A DNA stretch of 64,000 bases from Hydrangea macrophylla. Taxonomy: Eukaryota; Streptophyta; Magnoliopsida; Cornales; Hydrangeaceae. The notes under the pieces were generated by a model. That model was not told the DNA's origin, made no database searches, and worked only from the letters and a program-made list of their open reading frames with translations. The position numbers and the translations under genes were made by a program. Each line of letters begins with the position of its first letter. The stretch's first letter is position 1. Below are positions 43,591 to 55,252 of this stretch, one piece after another. The stretch spans positions 128,607,999 through 128,671,998 of the forward strand of contig CM066991.1 in NCBI GenBank assembly GCA_033977485.1, read 5' to 3'.

Positions 43591-44559
43591 TTTCGAGGAA
43601 CATCGATTTGGTTTATGGATTGGGTGGAATGTAATAATGGTTCAATTGATTGGTAAGCCTCCTAACTATATATATATATATATATATTACTTGGATATTT
43701 CCTAAATACACATGCATATAAGTTTTGGGTTATAATAGTGTGGTTTACAGTAGTATTGTTATCATGTGAGTTTGTCCACTAATCACATATATAAAACTTA
43801 GAAAAACATGGAATAAAGTGTTACAGAGTAATTTTATTGAATAATTTATTGAGTCATGCTAGAGCTCTACCCAGTGCTATGCCTACCACGTTGTCTTAGA
43901 AATGCACCCGATTGCTAAATAAAAACCTCTATGGGAACATTAGCTCCTCAACTTGGTCAATTGTCATATATGCAATTTTGTAAGTATTGGCATATTATCA
44001 TATGTATTTCATTGTTTACACAAGATTTTAATAACTTGAGAATTGTTTGGATTGTATGCCACGTGTTCATTATCCTTTTAAGTACCACATTAGGAAAATA
44101 AGAAGTGTGATTCCCGTTGTGTTTGGTAACAAGAAAGGAAGGAAACAAATGGTCGGATTTGCTTTAGAAGAAATTGGATATAAGGTGAGGCTTGCTATTA
44201 CAAGGATGTTGAATGTGTTATTTTTTGTTCTAATTGGTGTTTGTAATGACTTCTTCCTAATTGTTGCTTGTAATGATTGCTTCCATACTGCAGTTTGTTT
44301 AACCAAATTGGATATAACTTCCAAGGCGAAGCTTGCTATTACAAGATGCTTCAGATGCGAAAAGGAGGAAGCCAAAGAGATCCAATGAAGTGGAGCAACT
44401 TGAGGGGGAACACTGGAATTGGAATTTTCATTTCTCGCCCAAGTATAATCACATTGATAAGTAATCATAATTTTCATTATTGGAACTTCTTATTCAACTT
44501 GTTATTTTTGTGTTTGGTAGGGGTTACATACATATATATATATATATAATGGGGGTTAC
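43591..44559. other. Non-coding DNA, possibly part of a CACTA element
   Basis: A phrase of about 25 bp (GGATATAA...GCTTGCTATTACAAG) occurs twice near 44175-44205 and 44310-44345. Frames on both strands (44047-44549) show no known domain. It may be internal DNA of the CACTA element that ends at 44992. Confidence 0.35.
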
Positions 44560-44992
44560 CTAACCTATAGCACGATGGTTGTAGGTTAGCAGTGCGTACT
44601 CTAGCTTTTAGCGATGAAAAAATTATTTTTCGTGACGGAAAATTTCGTCGCTAAATGCATTTTTTTGTCAATAAAAGGGGCGATATTGTAAGTTAGCATT
44701 TTTCATCGCAAAAATCTTTTTTTGTCACTAAAAGGGCACCGTGCTATAAGTTAGCATTTCTTGTATTTAATTTACTTGGGAATTACTAACTAATTATAGC
44801 CGTTACTAATGGGATTTCTAACGGTTAAAACCGTTAAAATATTATTTTTTTTTGGAATTTATTTGGACTGTACTAACGGACTATAGCCGTTAGTAAAATA
44901 TTACCCACCCCAAATACTAACAGATTATTTTCGTTAGTAATAATTTTCCTAACGGAAATTTGTCGTTAGAAATGTGCTCTTTTGATGTAGTG
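44560..44992. mobile_element. Terminus of a CACTA (En/Spm) element
   Basis: The right end reads GATGTAGTG, the complement of CACTACATC, a canonical CACTA terminus. Inside lie subterminal words (CTAACGG, CCGTTAG) in both orientations at 44815-44980 and further repeats (GTTAGCATTT, TCGCTAAA) at 44600-44760. The opposite terminus was not found in the window; the element may be truncated on the left. Confidence 0.65.
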
Positions 44993-45832
44993 GTATCACA
45001 TAAGCAGTGGTCGTGGTACCACAACCCACTACATGTGATACTATTCTCGTAGCATTTGGAATATCCCAAATTTGGGAACCATTATAGTACTCTTTAGCAT
45101 GTCATGACATATGTGCTCCAATCGGTCGCTTTCGATCGGGGATTCCTTACATGTTGGGATCGAACCGAGGTGGTCGGTTCTCTAAAAGGTAGCACCGAGC
45201 TGACCAACATGGTATCGGTGTCAGTCGATTTCAGTTGTCGTCGATTTCGATCGGGGTAGTCGGGGTGTTCAGGGTAGGCAAGAAATCATCAAAGATTGAG
45301 ACTAGGGTTTCAATTTCTTAGAGAATCCTCCATTTAATTTAGTCCCAATCCACAATTATCATAGTAAGAAACAAAAACTCCAAAAAATAATTCCACAAGA
45401 AACAACAAAGGTTGAGCACCAGGGTTTTCAACAAACCAGTCAGATTATAGAGGCCAAATCGGAGAGGCAAAAATGCCAAAACCAAAAAAAGATGCAAGAT
45501 CCAAAACATAGAGAAAGAAATCGAGAGAGATCGAGGCCAATACCTTGGTTGGCAATTCAGCAATTTGTGGTCGGGAGTTCCCCTTGCCCGCTCCTTCTCT
45601 TTCGTTCCCATACTCGACAGTCCAGCGATGTGTGGTCGGAGACTTGGAGATGTTTGATCAGTTGAGACATTATAGCTTTCAACTTGAAAGGTTAGGGTTT
45701 CTGATGATTTGGCTAGATAGAGGGATTGGGAGATTATAGCCTCCATCTTTATTCTTGAGAGACTGATCAGTGAGAGCTGAGAGGGATTAAGAGAGTGAGA
45801 GAGAACGATCAAGAGACAGAGAGTTATATGAG

Positions 45833-45885
<53 letters not shown>

Positions 45886-45955
45886 GATACAGAGAAAATG
45901 AGATAAGAAACCCTCTTATTAGTTGTATATATATATATATATCTTCCTGCTATAT
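44993..45955. other. Non-coding DNA with a possible hAT-like fragment and microsatellite
   Basis: 45120-45275 is rich in CGATCGGG/TCGGT words and 45836-45885 is (GT)n(GA)n. The minus-strand frame 45339-45812 has no recognisable domain. Confidence 0.4.
45836..45885. repeat. (GT)n(GA)n microsatellite
   Basis: About 12 GT units followed by about 11 GA units. Confidence 0.95.
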
Positions 45956-48079
45956 TGTCATACCCGTCCCTAAAAATCTTTTTATTTTAAAGACATAAAT
46001 GTCTTAAATGGAATTATTAACGTGGTTTAATAATTGTGGATGAGGTTGACCATGGGTCAACGTAAGGTGTCAAGAGAGGACACGGGAACATGAAAAATCG
46101 TGTTGCATTGGCATAGCTAAATAACATTTATGTGATTTAAATGTTATTTGACTTATCTGGTATTTTCATGAATAGTAATTATACATGTGTAGTATAATTT
46201 CTGATAGTTTTGATCTAGTTTTAGATCGTTTGACACTGTGGTGAGAACATGAGTGTTACGTTGCTTAATAGGTAGGTTATCTAGAGAATCCACGGGAAAT
46301 AGTTTTCGGAACATAATTATGGCGACAAACGAGACTTAGTCGAAAACTTTTGTAGATTTTAATTTTCACTCATAAAGGCATAAAGTGGACGTGCGCAACG
46401 TTTCAGGAGTTAATTAGATGTTCTGAGAACTCGCGGGGTAGTAAACGCGATTTCTAGGAAGTTTTTCTATAAATAGGTGAGGGTGGAGATTTCAGTTTGC
46501 CAAAACTTATAAAATTATTGTTGGAGAGGAGAGAGAAAAGGGAGATTATTACCACGGGCTTTGCGACAACGATCGACGACCTTTCGTCCATCTGTTTTCA
46601 ACCAAAATTCATATTTGAACTCCCCAAGGTAAGGGCTACGTTTTGATAGCCTTTAGGCCACATTTGGCTAAGTTTTTATAAAATTCTAAATCTAGGAATT
46701 TGGGAAAAAAAAACACGTGTAAACTTGTAGGTTTCGCGTAGGATCGAAGTTTTTCCGTTTAATCGGGCTTCTAGTCGTTCCCTCAAAGTTATACGATGAT
46801 AGCTCGAGATATGAATTTCTAGCCTATGTTATATAGGTAAAATACATGTTTTATATTTCGATGACGAAATTGTGATCCAGGCAAAATCCATATGTCAATC
46901 TTAGGCCCGTTAATGATGCACACGCTTAAATGTGAAAAGCATGTCTAATTTTATGCAAGTACGTATATGTGTTAAATGAGTATGTTTATGTGCCTGTGTG
47001 GGTTAAAGGGGGATTTGTGCTAATTCACCGTGAGACATCCTCTCGAAGGGGGAGGATTAGTAGTGACGACGATCACTTGCCGAGAAAGGCATTAACGCGA
47101 CATGTCGAAGGGGCATGGGTCATGGTTGAGTCCTAAGACTTTAGATCGGTGAATGTGCATTTATTCCCTACAGACCAATAGTTATGTGTTATGATGAGAT
47201 TAAAACATGATTTGTCATATATGCATAAGTTAGAAATTGTGCACTCAGCATATAGCTGAGCAATGGAGATTTACTCCGTTGCAGGTATGAAAAAAGGCAA
47301 GAGGAAGCGAGAAGAATGAGGCTGATGGGAATGTCGGGGATACTCTTGTACATGTTTTGTCTTCTTTGCCAATCATTGTAATAATGAGCTTTTGAATAGC
47401 TAAAACCATGGATTTAAGTTGGAGGTTTTAATGTGGATTTCATGATGTTGTAATAGGTATTAAAACTCTTTGGGGTTATGGGGTAATGAATCCGAACTCG
47501 TGGATTCGTGTTTTGAATGCTTACATTGTCAAATTTGAGGTTTAAAGGAATATGGATAGAGTTTGTGAATTGTGCCAAACAAGTCTTAGCTTGTTCCGCT
47601 ATAGTTTTTTGTTCATAGTTAGTAAGCATAAACCTTGTTTTGATAGCATGCTATAGCTTGTGTAGTTGGAATTAGTATGCATGTTTAGAGTGGTGTAAAA
47701 TGGTGAAGGTTGGATGCTTTAAGCAAATTCTGCAGCATTGAGGGAATTCTACTAAAGATTCGATCGGTCGAAGGGGGTCGTTCGACCGGTCGAAATACCC
47801 CCTGCCAGAATTCTTTTTCTACCTCTTCTGAAAATTTTTAAAAGGTTTTCATTGGTTCTTAGGGTACCTTTAGGATCCCTTTCAACATAAAATCATTTGT
47901 TTAGAAATATAATTACGTTTTCAATTTTATACAGATTTTACAACTCGGAGGGTAATGTTTCCAAAAAATTTTATACTCAAGGTTGTTTAAAGTTCTTTCC
48001 GCTGCGTATAGTTATTTATTGAGCCTTGGTGGCGTGCCACGTGTCTTGTTTCCGCACATTAGCGGGATGGGTCGTGACA
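45956..48079 (+). mobile_element. Solo LTR B2 (diverged relative of the B1 LTR)
   Basis: 2,124 bp, beginning TGTCATACCCGTCCC and ending GGGATGGGTCGTGACA. It is homologous to the B1 LTR throughout: ATAATTATACATGTGTAGTATAA-type block, a CTATAAATAGG TATA box near 46470, a donor-like AAGGTAAGG (GT at 46629), the hairpin CTCAGCATATAGCTGAG, TTGCAG (AG at 47283-47284), and CCTTGGTGGCGTGCCACGTG near the end. Instead of the CAGTCGACTG array it has one cluster with TTCGACCGGTCGAA. Flanks are TATAT and AATAT, a target duplication with one mismatch. Confidence 0.85.
47758..47800. repeat. TCGACCGGTCGA palindrome cluster in LTR B2
   Basis: TTCGATCGGTCGAA and TTCGACCGGTCGAA flank GGGGGTCG at the place where the B1 LTR has its CAGTCGACTG array. 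Confidence 0.8.
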
Positions 48080-48440
48080 ATATCAGTCAGGGTCGGCCCA
48101 ACAAAAGTTCCCACCATACGCTGAACTGATCGGTCGGTTTCTGCTCACTCTACAACCGACCACAAGCCCAAAAAATATATATATATAATTCGTTTTGAAC
48201 ATCCCTAGCTCCAATGTTACATGACCAAAATATATATATATGATTCCTTTGTTTTATATTGGAAGGTCATTTAAAATTGCGGCATGACCCTCATGAAGCA
48301 CATCTCCATGCCAAAATGCCAAATAAAGAGCAATTTAGCATCTCCTTCCAATACAAACATGGGAATAACATTTCTTTTAGCATGTACCATTGGAGCATAT
48401 GTACTTAATTTTTTAATTCTTAACCACTTGATCTCCTATG
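48080..48440. other. Non-coding DNA
   Basis: TCGGTCGGTT-type words at 48130-48160 resemble those left of LTR B2, as if one element were split by it. (TA)n near 48176 and 48231. No gene is supported. Confidence 0.4.
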
Positions 48441-48746
48441 TAGGCTCTGTTTGGTTCAACGATTTCATAAAGAAAAAGAAAAGGGAAATGAAAACTAGTT
48501 TTCTCGCATTTTCCTTTCTACTTAAATAGCACTAAAAATTAAAATTTTCTAAAATGTAATTGTAACATGAAAAAAGGAAGGGAAATGGATCACAACATTA
48601 AAGATGTTTGTTAAATTATCTATCCAACTTGTTCGCTCTTTTTTTTTTTTTCCTTTCTATTCTCCTCATTGTTTTTCTTATTACCAAACAAAGGAAAAAA
48701 ATTCCTTTTTTTTCCATCAATAAATTCGAAAACAAAACAAAGCCTT
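48441..48746. mobile_element. TIR element (AGGCTCTGTTTGGTT ends)
   Basis: The left end TAGGCTCTGTTTGGTTC and the right end AACAAAACAAAGCCTTA are imperfect inverted repeats. Its interior (TCCTTTCTATT..., ACCAAACAAAGGAAA) is AT-rich and non-coding. It belongs with 50556-50855. Confidence 0.55.
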
Positions 48747-49143
48747 AAGGTTGAAATTCCCTAGTAGGATTAAGACAGTTTGAGACCTATAAACAATTTA
48801 AAGGAGAATTAGATTGATAAATGGATGACCAAAAAGAAAAGGAATGAAAAGAGAAAAGGATTTGAAATGTGATCACTAAAAATATTTGCGGGATTACCAA
48901 AAACAACTAAGTATTGGGCTTACATGATTAAGACAAGTAGGGCTATTATAAAATCAGTAATAACATAGTAGAAAACATCAGAAAAGAAAAGAAAACAAGA
49001 AAATAAAAGACAAAAACCAAAGCGAGAGCGAAAGGTGTTCATTTGAGTGCCTAATTATTATTTTTTGGGACAAACATGTGAGTGCCTATGATCTGAGCCC
49101 ATAGATACAAGTTGAAAGTGCTAATGTGGTCCTAATTAAAGCA
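48747..49143. other. Non-coding AT-rich DNA
   Basis: A-rich, no gene or element seen. Confidence 0.5.
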
Positions 49144-49791
49144 TGTTAGATTCGGAGTGTGAATGGGAGCTTATGTAAGCTCAAGGGGATCGTTAGGATT
49201 GCTATGAACCGGCTCAATGCTCAACGAAATGATGGAATATTAAGTTTCAAGATTCTAGCAGAGGGGTTTTCGACCGGGTCAACAGCTATAAAAAGTTTTA
49301 AACAAATTCTAGCAGACCGGCCCTATTCAACCAGTCGACAGGACCCAGTTTGTGAAGAGTTACAACTTTTCATATAGACATTCAAATTTGTTTGAACTTC
49401 ATCTATTCTAATGACTGATAAACGTGTATATACTGTTATATATGTAGTGTATAGGTGTTGGGACACAACCATTTGTGTAGAGAGACATCTCTTACCCAAT
49501 AGGCATCTCTATATATACTGTTATATATGTAGTGTATAGGAGTTAGTTTTGTTCTTCATCGATTCTAGAGTCAATTGAGAGCAATTCATATACATACAAT
49601 TCTGCAGAACAATTGAAGTTGAATTGTACTTCAATTGTTAGATCGTTGTATCATCAAGAACAAGGCATCGTAGTCCACAAAACAACGGGGTGTGGGACGT
49701 AAACTTGTTTTTCAGACTACGTATTCATACGTGCTTCGATCTTAAATGTAGTTGTTGTTTTATTGAAGATTCTTTTCCATTGCATCCAACA
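49144..49791 (+). mobile_element. 5' LTR of the copia element
   Basis: 648 bp with TG...CA ends. A duplicated phrase TGTTATATATGTAGTGTATA occurs at about 49433 and 49518. A segment with TTTTCGACCGGGTC and CCAGTCGACAGG lies at 49269-49345. The following bases do not match the usual tRNA-Met primer site. Confidence 0.75.
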
Positions 49792-49819
49792 ATCAAAAAA
49801 CAAGTTTATAGTTGGAATA

Positions 49820-50402
49820 ATGGCCAGAGAATCTACTTCTACTACAACTATTGTGAAGAATACTCATGTCGAGAAGCCCAAAAAGTTCAAGGGAGAAGAC
49901 TTCAAACGATGGCAACTGAAGATGCTCTTCTATCTCACAACTCTCAATATTGCGCATCGTACGACAAGAGAAGTCGGTGGTTCCTACAAAAAATTCGTCA
50001 AAGGAACAACAAGTTGTTTTGGAAGCATGGTACCATTCTGATTTTCTATGTCATAATTACTTCCTAAATGGGCTGGAAGATGTTCTCTACAATGTCTATT
50101 CGACTATCACTCCCGCCAAAGAATTATGGGAATCCTTGGAGAAAAAATACAAGACCGAGGATGCCGGTACAAAAAAGTTCATTGTGGGCAGATCTTTAGA
50201 TTTTAAAATGGTGGACTCAATTCCGATGGTCAAGCAATTGGAAGAGATTCAAGTGATCATCAATCAAATCATCTTAGAAGGGATGACAATTAGTGAACCG
50301 TTTCAAGTGTCGTCTATAATTGAGAAGTTGCCGCCTTTGTGGAAAGAATTCAAAAGCTATCTCAAGCACAAGCATAAGGAACTTTCAATTGTTATATTGT
50401 AG
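49820..50402 (+). pseudogene. Ty1/copia gag fragment (UBN2-type), frameshifted
   Basis: It starts MARESTSTTTIV at 49820 with KPKKFKGEDFKRWQLKMLFY, then shifts frame near 49950-49970 and continues as EQQVVLEAWYHSDFLC, KELWESLEKKYKTEDAGTKK and IIEKLPPLWKEFKSYL. This is the copia-type gag domain. It ends abruptly where LTR sequence begins (about 50386) and stops at 50402. Zinc knuckle, protease, integrase and reverse transcriptase are all absent. Confidence 0.85.
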
Positions 50403-50555
50403 TATCCTCAAGAACAATGCATCGTAGTCCTCAAAACAATGGGGTGTGGGACGTAAACTTACTTTTCGGACAACATATTCATATGTGCTTCAATCTTAAG
50501 TTTAGTTGTTTATTGAAGATTCTTTTCCATTGCATCCAACAAAGCACACCCCATT

Positions 50556-50855
50556 AAAGCTCTGTTTGGTTTGCAGATTTAGAGAGAAAAATAGTTCCTT
50601 TATATTTTCTTCGTGCTTAAATAATATAAATTCAAAATTTTTAAAAATATAATTATAACCTAATAAGAAGAAGAAGAAGAAAATAGAAGAAAAATAACTC
50701 ACAATATTTAAAATATTTAAGTTATTTTTTCAGCTTAATTATTTTCTTTTCATTCTTGTTTTCCTCATTGTTTCCCTTATAAACCAAGCGAACAGAAAAG
50801 TTTTCATCTTTATTTTTCTTTTCCCTCACTGAATCCATTAGCCAAACAAAGCCTA
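50556..50855. mobile_element. TIR element (AAAGCTCTGTTTGGT ends)
   Basis: The left end AAAGCTCTGTTTGGTTTG pairs with the right end CCAAACAAAGCCTAAA. It lies 15 bp beyond the copia element. Same family as 48441-48746. Confidence 0.55.
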
Positions 50856-52639
50856 AAAGTCCGTTTGGGTCTCTATGGGAATAAGAGATTTGTCGAAAAG
50901 ATATTTTTTTTAAAAGTTGTTTAATTAGTATTTCGTATTATTATGAAAATTAAAGATTTTTGAGCTTTCCAAGAAACTTCATACTGCTAATTTTAGATTA
51001 ATCTCTGTTACAACTTTTTTGAAAAATCTGATTTTTCAATAACAGTAAAAACTTGGTTATCAAACAAGCTCAATTTTTACAAATCTTATTATATTATTAT
51101 AATATGGAAGCCTCAAGTACCATATGGTACAAAGAGAGGCAATGTTAGAAATATTTTAAAATTTTGCTCATTAAATTATTACAAGCATCTCATTATTTAC
51201 ATCAATACCCAATACACCATTGATTGCATACACACAAATATATGATCTAGATATAAACATACTACCACCAAAACTATACGATCATGGTAGGATTTTTTTC
51301 ACTTATGATTTATTAACTTTTTTCTTTTACATTATTTTAAAAATCAAAATATCATACTAGCACCAAAAAATTTTGATTAAATATTATAGCTAGTGATGTT
51401 AAATAACTGAATATCAAATAGGTACAAAACCAATAAGCTTAATTAGTAACCTTTGGTGGTTCTAAACGACCATATGCTTTTCAATCCCTTTTCTTTCAAA
51501 GCACAAAAAGCTTCTTTGTTTGCATCACTAGCAATAACACCTAGGGATCCCTTATGTGTGTGTGTGTGTGTGATGAGCTAGAGAGTGTACTTTGCATCAA
51601 AAGTTCCGAGCTTCTTTAATTTTATACATATATATATATATATATAAATTAAATTCAGTGCCCAATTAGAGGGAGGAGAGAAGGGTATCAATTTTGCATC
51701 AGAATCCACCGATGTTTCTTTTATTTTTGTTTACTTAAAGCAAAGCAAATGAAGAATTTTTAACTATTAATACATCATCTACTCTTGGCCTGACATGTAT
51801 CATAAATATTGCTCTTTTATATTTCTCTCTATTTCATAGTTTTGCAGCTACAAAGGACTTTATTAATATATATTAATTAAACAAAGACAGGAGAATCCAG
51901 TTCGTGGCTTACACCAGCACATGAACAAAGCAGACCTATATATATATATATATACTAGTCTTAAAGCACGTGGTTGGTGCACAAGAGGATAGATAATAAC
52001 AAATTGAAGGTTTTTTTTTTTAATTTTTTTGCTTAGTCAAATTGAAGGATAAAATTGGGCCCACCTCCAAATGTCTTGATAACCATATTCAAAATAAGAT
52101 TTGTGAAGCATAATATTACTCTAATTTTATGGTAATAATCATTATTGTAGTTATGCTTTATTTTTGTTTTTCCTTTTTTTCTTTTTTTATTTGGTAGTCA
52201 ATAATACATGAGTATCCATTCTAATGCTAGGCCAAAACTTATATGTCTAACAAAGATGATTCATGATGCATTTACAATGATTAACCAAGTAGGAGACATT
52301 ACACATTAAAAAATAAGACTTATAGTTGAGTCCTACCAACAATGGATGACTTTTAGTTGGATTGAATTAAGTCATTTGACACTTAACTTGAACCGTGTTA
52401 AAAAAATAATAATAAATAAATTGTGATGATAATAGTGGTTTAATCAATATCTTTATGACTCGCATTAGAAATAGAAGTTGTATTTCTTAATATTAAATTG
52501 TGGGGGCACTCAGCCATAGCACCCTAAAATCAATACAAGGCTACATAAAATCCAAGACCCAAATATTTAACTCAATAACCCATTCTTCAACCAAAATGAC
52601 CAAAATGACCTAATTTGCTAAGAAACCGAAAATGTCATC
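50856..52639. other. Non-coding AT-rich DNA
   Basis: Microsatellites: (TG)n near 51555-51572 and (TA)n near 51628-51646 and 51936-51952. No gene is supported. Confidence 0.55.
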
Positions 52640-54690
52640 TCCTCCTACACAGCAAAAGTGACGACTACGATGATGATAGTGGTGGTGATGATGGTGGTGG
52701 TGGTGCGATGGTGGTGCGATGGTGGTGGTGTAATTTTGGTGGTGCTTCGATGGTGGTGGTGTGATGGTGGTGCTGTGATGGTGGTACTGATGCTCCGATT
52801 GTAGATGGAGGTGATGATGGTGGTGGTGGTGGTGGTGGTGGTGGTGCGATGGTTGTAGTGGTGGTGCTTCAATGGTGGTAGTGGTGGTGCTGTGATGGTG
52901 GTGGTGATGACGATGGTAATGGAGGTGAGGATGGGGTGATGTCGACGGCGACGGCGATGACAACGGCGATGACAACAGCAATGACAACAATGATACAAAT
53001 GGTGATGGTGGCGCGGTGCGGTAGTGGTGGTGGTGGTGGTGGTGGTGGTAGTAGTAGTGGTGTGGCGCTGGTGGTGTTGGTGCTCTGATGGTGGTGGTGC
53101 TGCTGCAAAATTTTGTTGTAGAAAACAGATAATATTATCTGTTTACAAAAACAGATAATATTGTGGTGCTGTTGGTAGTGGTTGTGGTTGTGCTGTGATC
53201 GCAATGGTTATGAACTGTGCTGTTATAGGGGTATGGTGGTGGTGGTGGTGGTGGTGGTGGTGGTGGTGGTGCAGTGGTGGTGGTGGTGGTGCAGTGGAGT
53301 AGGCTGTGAAAAGTTCTCAGTTTTTGAAAACAGATAATATTATCTGTCTGCAAACAGATAATATAATATTATCTGTTTGCAAAAACTGATAATATTGTGG
53401 TGCTCTAGTGGTGGTCATTGTGGTGTTGTGATGGTTGTGGTTATGAACTGTGTTGTGAAAGGGGAGGAGGTGGTGGTGCAGTGGTGTAGGTTGTGAAAAA
53501 TTCTCAGTTTTTGAAAACAGATAATATTATCTGTCTGTTTGCAAACAGATAATATTATCTGTTTACAAAAATTAATAATATTGTGGTGCTCTAGTGGTGG
53601 TCATGGTGGTGTTGTGGTTATGAACTGTGTTGTTAAGGGGGAGGAGGTGGTGGTGGTGGTGGTGCAGTGGTGGTGGTTGTGAAAAATTCTCAGTTTTTGA
53701 AAACAGATAATATTATCTGTTTGCAAACAGATAATATTATATGTTTGCAAAAACTGATAATATTGTGGTGCTCTAGTGGTGGTCATGGTGGTACTGTGAT
53801 GGATGTGGTTATGAACTGTGCTGTTAAGGGGGATGTGGTGGTGGTTGTAGTGCAGTGGTTGTGGTGGTGGTGCAGTGGTGGAGGTTGTGAAAAATTCTCA
53901 ATTTTTGAAAACAGATAATATTATCTGTTTGAAAACAGATAATATTATCTGTTTGCAAAAACTGATAATATTGTGGTGCTCTAGTGGTGGTCATGGTGGT
54001 GCTATGATGGATGTGGTTATGAACTGTACTGTTAAGGGAGAGGTGGTGGTGGTGGTGGTGCAGTGGTGGAGGTGCTCCGCTGGTGGAGGTTGTGGTGAAA
54101 AATTCTCAGTTTTTGCAAACAGATAATATTATCTGTATTCAAAAACAGATAATATTATTTGTTTGCAAAAACAGATAATATTGTGGTGCTCTGGTGGTGG
54201 TCATGGTAGTGCTGTGATGATGGTGGTTATGAACTGTGCTGTTAAGGGGGAGGTGGTGGTGGTGGTGTTGGTGGTGGTGCAGTGACAATGGTGGTGGTGA
54301 TGGCAGTGACAATGGTGGTGGTGATGGCAGTGACAATGGTGGTGATGGTGACGACGATGGTAGTGGTGCTATTATGATGGTGCTGGCGCTGGTGCTAGTA
54401 CTGCGATGGTAGACGTGGTGGCGATGGTGGTGGTGTTGCACTGGTGGACACGGTGGGGTGGTGGTGCTATGATGGTGGCGATGGTGGTGGTGCTGCAATG
54501 GTGGACACTGTGGCGAGGGTGGTAGTGCTTCGATGGTGGTGATGGTGGTGCTGCGATGGTGGTGATAATGGTACTGTGATGGCAGTGGTGGTGGCGCGGT
54601 GGCGATGGAATGGCGTGGTGGCAGCGACGGTGGCGATCGTGCTGGTGATGAAGATGACGATTGTGGTAGTGGTGGGGGTAGATTTGTCAT
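52640..54690. repeat. GGT-rich compound minisatellite
   Basis: About 2 kb dominated by GGTGGTGGT and GATGGTGGT words with strong strand asymmetry (G/T on plus). Between 53121 and 54180 six units contain AAAACAGATAATATTATCTG, spaced 205, 187, 186, 208 and 208 bp apart. Each also carries GTGGTGCTCTAGTGGTGGTCAT and GGTTATGAACTGTG-type words. Frames on both strands stay open because the repeat is a triplet; their products (poly-His, poly-Pro, poly-Val) show no domain and are not called as genes. Confidence 0.9.
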
Positions 54691-55094
54691 AAAAACAAAA
54701 AAAAAAATTTTAAAAAAGGGGTTTAGCTTTAAAACAAATCAGCACTTTGGGTTTATATTAAAAAATAACTTTTGTTGAATTTTACAAACTATACACTAAT
54801 TTTAAGAGGTTTATCACAAAATTTCCCTAAATTGTGTATATAATATTACATATAACATGTCTTTTTTTATATAACATATATATAACACTTTAACATGGAT
54901 AGAAGGTGTATTTCTTAAAATTAAACCATGTATGTATATATAACATATCAATATGGACGCCCAAAAAAATGGCATACCAAACTTATCAAAACTTTAAAAT
55001 TAGTTAAGTAAAAGTGTACCGATTGATAAAAGTGTTTAAAACACTTATTAATATCAGAGCACTTATATATATATATATATATGTATACTATAGA
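54691..55094. other. Non-coding AT-rich DNA
   Basis: A/T-rich with (TA)n near 55065-55082. No gene is supported. Confidence 0.5.
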
Positions 55095-55252
55095 TAGAGA
55101 GTTAGGCTCCTGTGCACACTGGGCAAGTGCACTAGGTGAATGCACTGGACTTTTAAGCCTAAAAAATATGCGGGTCAGCGGGACGACGGGATGGGTCGTA
55201 GGTCAGTGGAGCGCTCCGCGGATTTTTTAGACTTAAAAGTCCAGTGCGTTCA
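55095..55252. mobile_element. MITE interrupted by element C
   Basis: TGCACTGGACTTTTAAGCCTAAAAAAT (55141 onward) pairs with ATTTTTTAGACTTAAAAGTC (55223 onward). The right arm is cut at GTTCA by the family C LTR, so the outer right end should lie beyond the right edge of the window. The loop is GC-rich (GGGTCAGCGGGACGACGGG). Confidence 0.65.

Larger units (their letters stand above)
49144..50541 (+). mobile_element. Internally deleted Ty1/copia element
   Basis: A 5' LTR (49144-49791, TGTTAGATTCGG...CATCCAACA) is followed by partial gag, then by only the last ~156 bp of the 3' LTR (about 50386-50541), which matches 49629-49791. AAGCA flanks the whole unit exactly (49139-49143 and 50542-50546), so it inserted whole and lost its interior later. 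The gag sequence CTTTCAATTG meets LTR sequence CTTCAATTGTTA at the deletion joint. Confidence 0.85.

Noticed and set aside
44047..44549. Overlapping frames as a CACTA transposase
   Set aside because: No transposase motif is visible and the frames conflict on the two strands.
45339..45812. 157-codon minus-strand frame
   Set aside because: No recognisable domain; it runs through low-complexity DNA beside a (GT)n(GA)n tract.
45115..48215. One hAT element bounded by GCTCCAAT at 45115-45122 and 48208-48215
   Set aside because: The right terminus looks hAT-like (AACATCCCTA) but the left terminus does not match it; an 8-bp match over 3 kb can be chance. An alternative left end near 45260 lacks a matching duplication.
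52610..54690. Long open frames on both strands encoding His-, Pro- or Val-rich products
   Set aside because: They follow from a triplet repeat (GGT/ACC) without stops; no domain, start context or neighbouring promoter supports a gene.
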